Shown here piece after piece: positions 52,715-60,929 of a DNA stretch of 64,000 nt. The stretch comes from Epithemia pelagica. Lineage: Eukaryota; Bacillariophyta; Bacillariophyceae; Surirellales; Surirellaceae. Position 1 is the first letter of the stretch. Every line of letters starts with the position of its first letter. Location: contig OX337233.1 of the NCBI GenBank assembly GCA_946965045.2, positions 1,116,001-1,180,000 of the forward strand. The letters are read 5' to 3'. A program made the translations under genes and the position numbers. The notes beneath the pieces are model-generated. The model was not told the DNA's origin. It ran no database searches and was given only the letters and a program-made list of their open reading frames with translations.

Positions 52715-55555
52715 ATGGTCACGCTTCCCAACCAAACTCTAGAACAGGCGGTTAAGAAATTGCCTTCCTGGGTGTCGTATGTGGCACCCGACCAGGACCA
52801 CAATGGGTTGCCACCGTCGTTTCGTCGCAAAAAACGGCCCTTGTCCAACAAGAAGACTGGAAACCATGAGAATGACGCTAGCATGGACCCAGAAGTCTGG
52901 GACCAGTATCATTGCGAGTTGTTGATGCAACAAGACATTATCAAAACACGTCTCTATCATGGATTGTGTCAACGATTGGATCAACTCGTTCAAGACTTTT
53001 TCACCTCTTCCTTTGCTGCCAACCAAACGACAGTAGTGCTTGCCTCCAATGCTGCCACAACCACAAGAACGACTGGTTCAGAGACCAGCCTCCCGACAAG
53101 TACCTCAAAAAATACAAAAACCTCGCATTCACCCTCTTCCGTGCATGCAGCAGAATCACGACAGGATACTGTAGCTTCTACTGCTGTAAATCACGACTCT
53201 TTCAGTGAGAAATATCCAAGAAATGATATTCATGACATGACATTGGAGAGCACTACGACTCCTTCTGCAATAACGACAAAGTCCTCCCTGTCATCTCCTA
53301 AGACGACAACTACCCACGATCCTTCCCATCCTGCCACCACCAACGTAGACTCCGACACCGCAAAGCCGTCAACCGTACCCGTAGACGAAGTATCAAAGAG
53401 CCAAGACGTTGGAACAGAGAGTCTCAACGACCCCGGAACCAACAAAGAGGACTCGCGCATTTCGACCACTCCAGTACAAAACGGCAAGGGAGTTCGAGAT
53501 AATAACAGTCAAAACAATACGTCTCCTCCTACCAATAAGAAACGACAGCTAGGCAATGATCTGCAACCACAGAAGGAGCAATCTTGTACTTCCTGGGAGG
53601 CCTTTCAAAAGCGCTATCGAATGAACCCAGTTACTTGTTCTGTGTCGCAACATGAACAACAGCAACAACAAGCCTTTCCAGATGAAGCAGTTCGTTTGGT
53701 GTTACCCGTCACTATTGTTCCACAAACAATGGCACCCTTGCAACATGGTTTGGACCGATGGCAATGGATGCATTGTTGGGTACATCATCATCAACGACGC
53801 ATTGGAGTGGCGGCCGTCGTGTGGTTGCAACAACCACCCACCTCGAATCCATCTCCCGATTGGCCCAAGGAAGAGCTGATTCGGCAATTGTGGAAGGCAC
53901 AGCCTCCGTCCGTGTCCTACAGTCGCAAGCATTGGTCCAAGATGACACTATCCGAACTTCTCCAAAATTGGGCACGTTATTACCAGCCCAGGGAGGACCA
54001 CCACGGAACCAAGAAGAAGACGGAAGACAATCAAAACACCATTTACATTGTCTGGGATCCGCAAACGTGTCCCATTCATGGTCAGTTTTGGATGTGGTTG
54101 GTCGAACAACGATGTCAATATGGCGTTCCCTTGTCGGTAGTGCTGTTGGAAGATGTCGTTCAAACTCGAATCTTTCACAATCATCAACCACCCCACCGTA
54201 GTTCCACCCTACCAGCGTCTTGTGCCGCCCATGTTCACATTGAATCAGCCAAACCCTTGGCTTCGCATGAGAGTGGTAGCCATAGTAGTCCTCCTCGTTG
54301 GCTCGATCGCTTGTTGGAATTTGGAATGTCTCATCTAAATCACGCTGCTCGCAAAACCAGTGACATGAACGATAGCAGTCAAACCACTGAGGAAACGGCT
54401 CTGCGTGTCGTCCTTCATTGGCTGCTTCATCGACGAGAAAGCAAAAAGCGACAATTGAAAGGAAACGACAATCCATTCTTTGAAGAACAGCTCGAATTAA
54501 TGCCACTCCTGTTGCACTGGAAAAAGGAATGGGCCACGGAATTGTCCAAAGTGTCCATTGCTTTCAACGCAACTGAGGAAAGCACCACAATGACAAAGAG
54601 TGATGGATGGTTCAAAGTAGCACACGATGTTCTAGACCTGGCACCCAGTGGCCTTTCGGGCGATTCATTCAGGGGCGAGTTGATGCAACGATTGCGTTAT
54701 ATTGACTTGCTTCGACAAAAGCTTCGGCCAAACCCCCTGCACCACCCAACCGCGTCACCATATGCCCTGGATTGTTCCTGTTCCTGGTTGGCCTTTCAGT
54801 TGAAACAATTGCTGCAAAGCTTAGACAACGGCGACACTGTCCAAACAACAGAGAATTCCCCTCTCTCCTCTTGGACCGAGGGACATCGTCAACAGATTCT
54901 AGCATGGTTATTACAGCAACGAAAAGAACAAAAGAAGCAACTAAATGGGAAAGCACTGACCACCAATGACAAAGAAGATAGTCCCACTTACGTGACACTG
55001 GGCATTTTGGATTGCATTCATGAGTGGATGATTTTGCTGGATCACTCTCCTTCGCGTTCCGAGTTCCAGCAATGCGTGGATGAGTATACGATGCGTTCGG
55101 CAAGCCATGGCAGTGACATGGTGACTGATGATGGTCGTCCTTTGGTCGTCACGCAACTGAGACGAGAAACCGTGTCGTCCTTGTTCTGGGACCAAGAGAA
55201 ACAAATGCCGGATTCATTGATTGATACAATATTGGACAGTGATGAGAAAACCAGTCAACGACTGCTCTCGCAATGGGCAATCCGAGTGGCACCCGCTGCC
55301 TTGTATCAAAGCCTTGCGGACCAAGCATCGATTTCGGATTCGGAATGGTACCAAGAATTTGGACAGCGGTTACTGAGCCATGTTTCGGAAAGTTTGGGAC
55401 AAAGCATGAATGACATTGCCAATCGTGATTGGCTGTCACAAGCGTACCACTATGGCCGCCATCACCTTCGGTACATGGGATTGGTAAAGGAACTGCGACG
55501 GACCAATGGGACAGTCTATGAAAAAATTGCCCTAGTATTCTGTAGTGGCGATTGA
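52715..55555 (+). CDS. Large protein of unknown function (about 946 aa)
   Basis: The frame is open from 52538; the ATG at 52715 (MVTLPNQTLEQAV) is preferred because the 59 residues before it are a hydrophobic, compositionally odd leader overlapping likely untranslated sequence. Residues 1-110 hold an amphipathic helical part with WVSYV and a Tyr-His-x-Leu-rich helix. Residues of about 110-310 are Ser/Thr/Asn-rich and disordered. From 310 on the protein is folded, with several Trp-rich segments (WQWMHCWVHHHQRRIGVAAVVWLQQ; WMWLVEQRCQYGVPLSVVLLEDV) and a long helical C-terminal half containing repeated LLQ-x-RKE and HWLLHRRE motifs. No known domain, signal peptide or catalytic motif was recognised. 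The C-terminal pattern of Leu/Trp helices may be a scaffold fold. Confidence 0.65.
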   Translation: MVTLPNQTLEQAVKKLPSWVSYVAPDQDHNGLPPSFRRKKRPLSNKKTGNHENDASMDPEVWDQYHCELLMQQDIIKTRLYHGLCQRLDQLVQDFFTSSFAANQTTVVLASNAATTTRTTGSETSLPTSTSKNTKTSHSPSSVHAAESRQDTVASTAVNHDSFSEKYPRNDIHDMTLESTTTPSAITTKSSLSSPKTTTTHDPSHPATTNVDSDTAKPSTVPVDEVSKSQDVGTESLNDPGTNKEDSRISTTPVQNGKGVRDNNSQNNTSPPTNKKRQLGNDLQPQKEQSCTSWEAFQKRYRMNPVTCSVSQHEQQQQQAFPDEAVRLVLPVTIVPQTMAPLQHGLDRWQWMHCWVHHHQRRIGVAAVVWLQQPPTSNPSPDWPKEELIRQLWKAQPPSVSYSRKHWSKMTLSELLQNWARYYQPREDHHGTKKKTEDNQNTIYIVWDPQTCPIHGQFWMWLVEQRCQYGVPLSVVLLEDVVQTRIFHNHQPPHRSSTLPASCAAHVHIESAKPLASHESGSHSSPPRWLDRLLEFGMSHLNHAARKTSDMNDSSQTTEETALRVVLHWLLHRRESKKRQLKGNDNPFFEEQLELMPLLLHWKKEWATELSKVSIAFNATEESTTMTKSDGWFKVAHDVLDLAPSGLSGDSFRGELMQRLRYIDLLRQKLRPNPLHHPTASPYALDCSCSWLAFQLKQLLQSLDNGDTVQTTENSPLSSWTEGHRQQILAWLLQQRKEQKKQLNGKALTTNDKEDSPTYVTLGILDCIHEWMILLDHSPSRSEFQQCVDEYTMRSASHGSDMVTDDGRPLVVTQLRRETVSSLFWDQEKQMPDSLIDTILDSDEKTSQRLLSQWAIRVAPAALYQSLADQASISDSEWYQEFGQRLLSHVSESLGQSMNDIANRDWLSQAYHYGRHHLRYMGLVKELRRTNGTVYEKIALVFCSGD

Positions 55556-55802
55556 GGTTCTGGTTTCCATACAAGACGATTATCGATCCAGCTATAATGA
55601 TTGGAATCTTTTCTCAGCTGTCTTGTCCCACTCCTATTCAGTCGATAGGCTATGCGAGCTAGCTCATGCTTCAATACAAATCTATATGAATATCCTTGTT
55701 TCATCGGTTGACAAGAGAATGACGACATATCCTAATTTTACTTGCCAGATTCTATGGTGCTGTTGCCTATCTCGTCTATTCAACCAGAGACAGCAGATTC
55801 TT

Positions 55803-56921
55803 TTAAACAATGAATGGATTGGCTGTCAGTCTCCCTTCGGTGGCATTGCAGGAAAGCTGCGCTGCAGTGGCATCATCAATCAACGCAGAATGAAGTTGAC
55901 GAGCGTCGTAAATGACTGCTGTATTGTAACGATAAGGAACATGATACAATTGCTGGTACAAAGAGGTTGAGCCACTCGAATATCCTCCCGCACCCGACGA
56001 CCCATCCTGCTCGGCCGCTTGTTGAACCTTTTTGGAAAACCACAAATAGTCATGACAATTCAAATTGCCCCACCGACAATGACAGGACGCCGCCTCGACA
56101 AAGTCCGTCGTTCCAGGTTTCAAGCCCAGCTCTTGTACGGCCCGCTTCTTTAAGTGATTGCAATCACCCATTCGAAATCGACTGCCACCCGAGGCCGTTT
56201 CTTGGAAAAAGGCAGTTCCACCCGAGGCTTAAAAATCTGGATTGATGTAATGTAAAATTGCCAATTGAATGGGAACCTTTTTGCTTCCCACAATCCCAAT
56301 GTCAATGTGAGGCAACCGTTGCGTATGACTCAACGAGTCGGGATGGTAACACAAATTGCCAAAATAAGAATCGGTGGGCGACCATTCCACGTCTAACCGG
56401 CGATGGAGCGCCGTAAAGACCTTGTTCAAGTCGAACGAGGTCAGCCGTTCACGCACAGCCGCTCCATACGCATCGATCAAGTCGGTCCGAAGACCCGGAT
56501 ATCCACCCTCATTTTCGGGTACTGCTTTCAGTACCTTGTCCTCGTTTAGATCAAACTTGTCATAAAATCTTGCGTGATGAGGAATGACGGGACGCCAGTC
56601 ACTCATCGGTCGATCTTTCAACGTCTTGACGATGGAATCCAAAAGTGTTTCATCCAGGAAATTCTCAATGATCATGACTGGCGATGTAAAAGGATCCTCT
56701 CCGATCGAAACGGTTGTGATCTTTGGATCGTTGGTACTTGTGGCTTCTACGATAGATGGAGAGGCCTCACACGACGACGCTGTTTCTCCTGTGCTTGTTT
56801 CATCGACCGTGTTGGACTCGGCGTCGATGCAGGCCCCGTCCTGTTCCAAGGAGGAACACCATCCTGTATTCCAAACGGCCAAGAGTACTACGAACAGTGA
56901 TGCCTTTGGAGATGACTTCAT
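55803..56921 (-). pseudogene. Secreted DUF6445-like 2OG-fold protein with one in-frame TAA
   Basis: ATG at 56921; the first frame ends at TAA 56229-56231 after 230 codons. The same frame then continues for 141 codons to TAA at 55803. The signal peptide is SPKASLFVVLLAVWNTGWCSS. The conserved body starts VMIIENFLDETLLDSIVKTL, then YPGLRTDLI, QRLPHIDIG (H-x-D) and LAILHYINPDF. After the stop comes ASGGTAFFQ and later LYHVPYRYNTAVIYDARQLHSALI, which supplies the distal His. The layout matches the DUF6445 type of 2OG/cupin-fold proteins in marine microbes. The stop sits inside the conserved region, so the truncated product would lack the distal His. CAA to TAA is the simplest origin. A null allele or sequence error are both possible. 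Confidence 0.72.
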
Positions 56922-57796
56922 TCTCTAGAGTGAAATCGGATAGAACCCAGTTGTGGATTGCAAGACTGCAGCAGCAGTGATAAGGTTATTAATCAAACGA
57001 CGGAGACAAAAGGCAAAATGTGGCGATTGTCATTGTTCATTCATGGAAGATTCTGTTTCTCGCCGATCTTTGGGTGGCGCTTCGCGCGACTCGGTGGAGC
57101 GCGGCCTGCGCGAAAATTGCCACGTGGAAGCTCGGTGGGAGTTGGGAGTACATAGCTATTCGTACCCCGACCTAACTCCATCGTAACCCTTCTGCAGTGG
57201 TATCTTCTGCACCATATTCTGTTTGTTTGCATCAGCTCCATCAGCGCTCCAGAGAGTATGACATTCTCATTTCTCTTCTCCTGGGATCGATAGAACTTTA
57301 GATCTTTCTTAGAACGTCTGTGGATCAACCAGTGCGAACCGTGCGGAACCACGAACTATTCTGACTACTACAAGCATTCATCTCTTCTGAGAGAGTTCAT
57401 TACAGAATATGGGGTGTGCACAAGAATTTAAGAATTTCGGGAGAAAGCGTCCATCCTCATGAAACCGAGTCATTCACCTACGCAGGCGGGATCTCCCCAG
57501 ACGGGTCAGCCGCTGTGACTCTTGCGTGCATCAGGGAACGAAACTTCTACGTACGGGACCAACGCCGCCATCCAACTACTCCTACGACTGAGAAATAAGC
57601 ACATCTGGGAGCTGGGAGACAGACGTGGTCATAGACGACTCCCATAGGCGACTCCCAGGTTCCGAATCTTTCGGAATAGTTTGCTGAGGTCAATGAGGAG
57701 ACTTTCATGACAAAGAAGAAGAAAAATGTAGCGTTACAGAAAAGAGAGTCATGTACAAGAGATTTCGCTGGGAAACCACAAAGGAACGAGGAGACT
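56922..57796. other. Intergenic, upstream of DUF6445-like gene and downstream of globin
   Basis: About 875 bp. Small frames on both strands have no support. No repeats or RNA genes were recognised. Confidence 0.4.
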
Positions 57797-58348
57797 CTAG
57801 CAAAGAATGCCCTTGATGATTTCAGTGCTAATGGCGTCGTAGACATCCTCCCACGCTTGTTTCTGTGCGGGAGTTAGTTCCTTGCCCAGAAACTTTTCCA
57901 CAGCATAAATGACGGCTTGTCCCATGTAGGGAAAGTGTGATGGACTGAATCCCATGGCCTTGTGTTGTCGTCCCACTTGCTGAAGAATATCTTCGATAAA
58001 TTCATGATCCGGTCCGAGCATTTGAAAGACGGAATCAAACAAACTGGCAAAGGCCGAGGCGTGCATGAGGGAGGTTGCCTTGCCGTCTCCTTCGGCATGG
58101 CCAAAGACTTCTTTCGCCTTGGGATGGAGCTCAAACAATCTGAATAGTTTCAAGAGAAGCAGTCGAAATGATGAGGCTCTGACACTTCAAACATTACAAA
58201 AGAACAATCCAGGAAACACAAACGGTATCTACACGTACCTTTCCCATGCTACTAGTCCAAACTCGGTATCAAAGTCACTGGTACCAAAACGAGCCATATC
58301 CAAAGTCTCAAGGACGGCGGCAATTTGCTCGTATCGTACTTCCTCCAT
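57797..58348 (-). CDS. Globin, two exons, 150 aa
   Basis: Exon 1 (58348-58239) begins MEEVRYEQIAAVLETLDM and ends in phase 2. A 99-nt intron (58140-58238, GTACGT...ATTCAG) follows. Exon 2 (58139-57797, stop TAG) continues LFELHPKAKEVFGHAEGD. Total length is the usual single-domain size. Globin marks are the W-x-x-LFELHPKAKEVFG C/D region, the E-helix segment with MHASAFASLFDSVFQML, the F-helix GRQHKAMGFSP with His as the probable proximal haem ligand, and the H-helix AWEDVYDAISTEIIKGI. The sequence resembles animal-type and algal cytoglobin/flavohaemoglobin globin domains rather than truncated 2/2 globins. The predicted role is haem-based O2 or NO binding in the cytosol. Confidence 0.88.
58140..58238 (-). 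other. Intron of the globin gene
   Basis: 99 nt with GTACGT at the 5' side and CTATTCAG at the 3' side; joins GAA AG to A TTG. Without it exon 2's frame would begin at an internal Met (MKLFRLFELHP) and lose the A helix. Confidence 0.87.
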
Positions 58349-58610
58349 TGTTTCGGTTGTGGTGGATTTGCCTGGATCTTTTTTGGTGATGGGAAAAATT
58401 TATGGCATCATGTATGGGTTTGCAAAATGGCAGGGATGACAAATGCCAACACATTCTTTCGGCTCTCTCATTGTTCCCGTGCGTTTTTACGTCCACTCTG
58501 ACGGAACTTTTATGCGTTGGCAGATGGTGGACAGACAAGGCTTACGAACGAAATGTCCTGTTGTATTGCCCACCAATTACCAACCAATAATCTTTTCTAA
58601 GGAATGATTC

Positions 58611-58830
58611 ATCCATAAGCAATGCTGTCGGGCCTTGTCCTCCTCCTGATGTCCATAATGAGAACTAACGATCCCTACCAACAATAGATGGGTACACAAT
58701 TATTTAGTCGTAGACGAATTAATGAATAAACAATGCCATGGGCCTTGTCCTCTTCCCGAAGTCCACAATGCGAACCCCTCACGACTCACGATCCCTACCC
58801 GCTATGGATATGTACAGAATTATACAGTCG
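58611..58830. repeat. Diverged tandem duplication of about 105 bp
   Basis: Two units, starting CAATGCTGTCGGGCCTTGTC near 58621 and CAATGCCATGGGCCTTGTCC near 58732, align through ACGATCCCTACC and TACA-AATTAT-AGTCG. They differ by substitutions and a small insertion. The pair sits between the globin promoter and the second Copia LTR. Confidence 0.7.
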
Positions 58831-58893
58831 CATAAAATCGGGAAGACCAGGCGGGAGGACCCTTCGTGCATCGCGAATACGGTTAGCAAACCG

Positions 58894-59004
58894 AGAAAGG
58901 GTCGCGTTTATGAGCGAAAGTTTAGCGATAGATAGCTCCTCTAAGTTGGAGGTGCCTATTAGTCACTCTTTATGTTTTTGTATCATCCACACCACGCTAT
59001 TTTG
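58894..59004 (+). repeat. Copia element 2, putative 5' LTR (about 111 bp)
   Basis: The end (TTTTG) is fixed by the following primer site, as in element 1. The start is placed where GAGAAAGGGTCGCG aligns with AAGAAAGGCGACTG of the element 1 LTR; the next 30 bases also align. Similar length to element 1's 112 bp. No second copy is visible in the window. Confidence 0.6.
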
Positions 59005-59019
59005 GTTTATCAGACCCAA
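59005..59019 (+). promoter_or_regulatory. Putative primer-binding site, Copia element 2
   Basis: GTTTATCAGACCCAA directly after the LTR, identical to the corresponding site of element 1 although the surrounding leader sequences have diverged. Confidence 0.7.
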
Positions 59020-59444
59020 TGACTCTGAGCTGAAGAGGAAGAAGAAAAGGAGCTAAGGGCACAATGGCCTGGGAAGGTCAAGAAATATCCGGATCGGACT
59101 AAGTAGGTCCATATGATCCGCCCAAGGATCTAGTCTCGTTGAATATCTGACTTGCAACGGAGCCAGACCGGACTAGTGAGGGGTGTGGTCTGCTACTGCG
59201 CACACCCTGGGCAATGGCGGACGCACCTGTTCTTTGCCGTTGAAAAGAAAAAGCCTGCCATGCGACCATGCGTTTTATCCACTTATGTGGCGCGGGACGA
59301 TAATGCAGCTGTGCACGCTCTCTACCTTGGTGATCGCTCATGTATCTACTTCAATGAATGAATGAGGGTAAGGTGCGCACGACGCACACAGTTCCGAATA
59401 CTGGAAAGTCTGAGAGAGTCCATCAAGAAAGATCTATTTGAACC

Positions 59445-60929
59445 ATGGCAGCACCCGATGCCGCAGCTCTGCTCCAAGAGCTAGATGACTACTGGTTGAA
59501 TACGTTACAGATTCAACAGCAAACAGTTCGAGATGCCCTGCATGCTCAGGGCTTACTGTCAGCGAGCGACTTCCTCGGCTTGACGGAAGAAGACGTCGCC
59601 GAAATTTGCAATAATGCAAGGAAGCCAGGAGGAACCGTTCCGAATCCAGCCTTTGACCCGTTGAACCCGGTTGTCGGCATAGCCCCTACCATTACGAATC
59701 CAGGAGTGTTAGTGGGCCATGTAATCGAGAAGAGATTGAAGATGATGAGATACTACATTCATCATTTGATGAAAGTCTCACGCTCTTTTGACCCTGCTGC
59801 ACCTGCCTCATCGCTACCAAATCTTCAAGACCTATATCGATTCAAGGAAAGTGAAGACGAGTACAAGAACAACGACATTGAACTGCCCGAGAAGCTGACT
59901 GCAGTAGAAAATATCCGTACCGTACTGGAAGATTTGGACGATTACTTCGAAAGAAAAAGAGGAGTAACTGGCATTCCCTTGGCCGCTTACACTCGTCCAC
60001 TCAACACAGTACCACCTCTGAATCTTGATCTGGGCTATGGTCGGCCAAGTATTATCCAAGAACTTGTGCGACGAGCACCGCACACAGGACCAACAGCCCT
60101 AACCGACAATGAAGCAGTATGGGACGCAGTCAGGCACGTAACCCATGATGGACCGGGATGGGGCTGGGTACAGATGTACAGCCGTAACAGGGACGGCAGA
60201 GGAGCCTACAGAGCCCTCAGAAATCACTACTTCGGAGATGCCTATCAAACTCCTTTGCGAGCGAAGGCAGACCAAACGTTGGAGACAAACTATTACGACG
60301 GCTCAAAACGTAACTTTACCTACGAGAAATATATTGAGTCCATGCAGAAGGCCTTTTCTGATCTCGAATCCACAGGAGAATTCGTGAGTGAAGAAAGGAA
60401 GATCCGCATTCTTCTCACGGGTATTCATGACACGCGACTTGAGAGTGCCAAGAATCAGATCCTAGCATCCCCAAATCTCCGAATCTCGTTTGAAGTGGCA
60501 TCAGGTTATCTCGCAGAAGTACTAGACAACAAGGTTTCCTACAGCGCTACTACGAGAAGGGCCAGGATTTCCGCTGTCCAATCAAGTGGCAACAAGAAAA
60601 ACAACAAAGGCAACAATAAGAATACCCCAACCAAATTCGATCCAAACAACCCAAACAAGTACTATCCTTACAAGTTATGGGTAAAGCTCACACCTGAGCA
60701 ACAACAATTGGTTCGAGACTCGCGAGACAAGCAAAATAGCAGCACTAAGAAACGTACTGCATCAGGAGTAAACTCGAACAAGAAGAAAAGGAAGAACAAT
60801 GACGGCTCATCGTCGGCGACAGACACGACAGAAGATTCGACAAGTAACGGAGATGACTCCTCGGAAGATAGAGAAGCTGGCATTGGTGCTATCATGAGCC
60901 AAAGGAAGAAGCGAAATGACCGAGTCTGA
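59445..60929 (+). CDS. gag: Copia element 2 Gag
   Basis: 494 aa, stop TGA at 60927-60929. Collinear with Gag of element 1, with shared DVAEICNNARKPGG, VENIRTVLEDLDDYFERKRG, THDGPGWGWV, YYDGSKRNFTYEKYIES and SAKNQILA. Differences occur across the whole length, with an added Asn/Lys-rich region near the C-terminus (NKKNNKGNNKN). As in element 1 there is no CCHC zinc knuckle; RNA binding would rest on the basic tail. It ends GIGAIMSQRKKRNDRV just before TGA, matching the end of the other Gag. The conservation of this tail next to the stop suggests a function there, for example as a protease site or readthrough context. Confidence 0.93.
   Translation: MAAPDAAALLQELDDYWLNTLQIQQQTVRDALHAQGLLSASDFLGLTEEDVAEICNNARKPGGTVPNPAFDPLNPVVGIAPTITNPGVLVGHVIEKRLKMMRYYIHHLMKVSRSFDPAAPASSLPNLQDLYRFKESEDEYKNNDIELPEKLTAVENIRTVLEDLDDYFERKRGVTGIPLAAYTRPLNTVPPLNLDLGYGRPSIIQELVRRAPHTGPTALTDNEAVWDAVRHVTHDGPGWGWVQMYSRNRDGRGAYRALRNHYFGDAYQTPLRAKADQTLETNYYDGSKRNFTYEKYIESMQKAFSDLESTGEFVSEERKIRILLTGIHDTRLESAKNQILASPNLRISFEVASGYLAEVLDNKVSYSATTRRARISAVQSSGNKKNNKGNNKNTPTKFDPNNPNKYYPYKLWVKLTPEQQQLVRDSRDKQNSSTKKRTASGVNSNKKKRKNNDGSSSATDTTEDSTSNGDDSSEDREAGIGAIMSQRKKRNDRV

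Noticed and set aside
56180-56280. An intron (GTTCCC...TTTTTAAG) removing the TAA of the DUF6445-like gene
   Set aside because: It would delete the conserved LAILHYINPDF segment, and the donor is weak.
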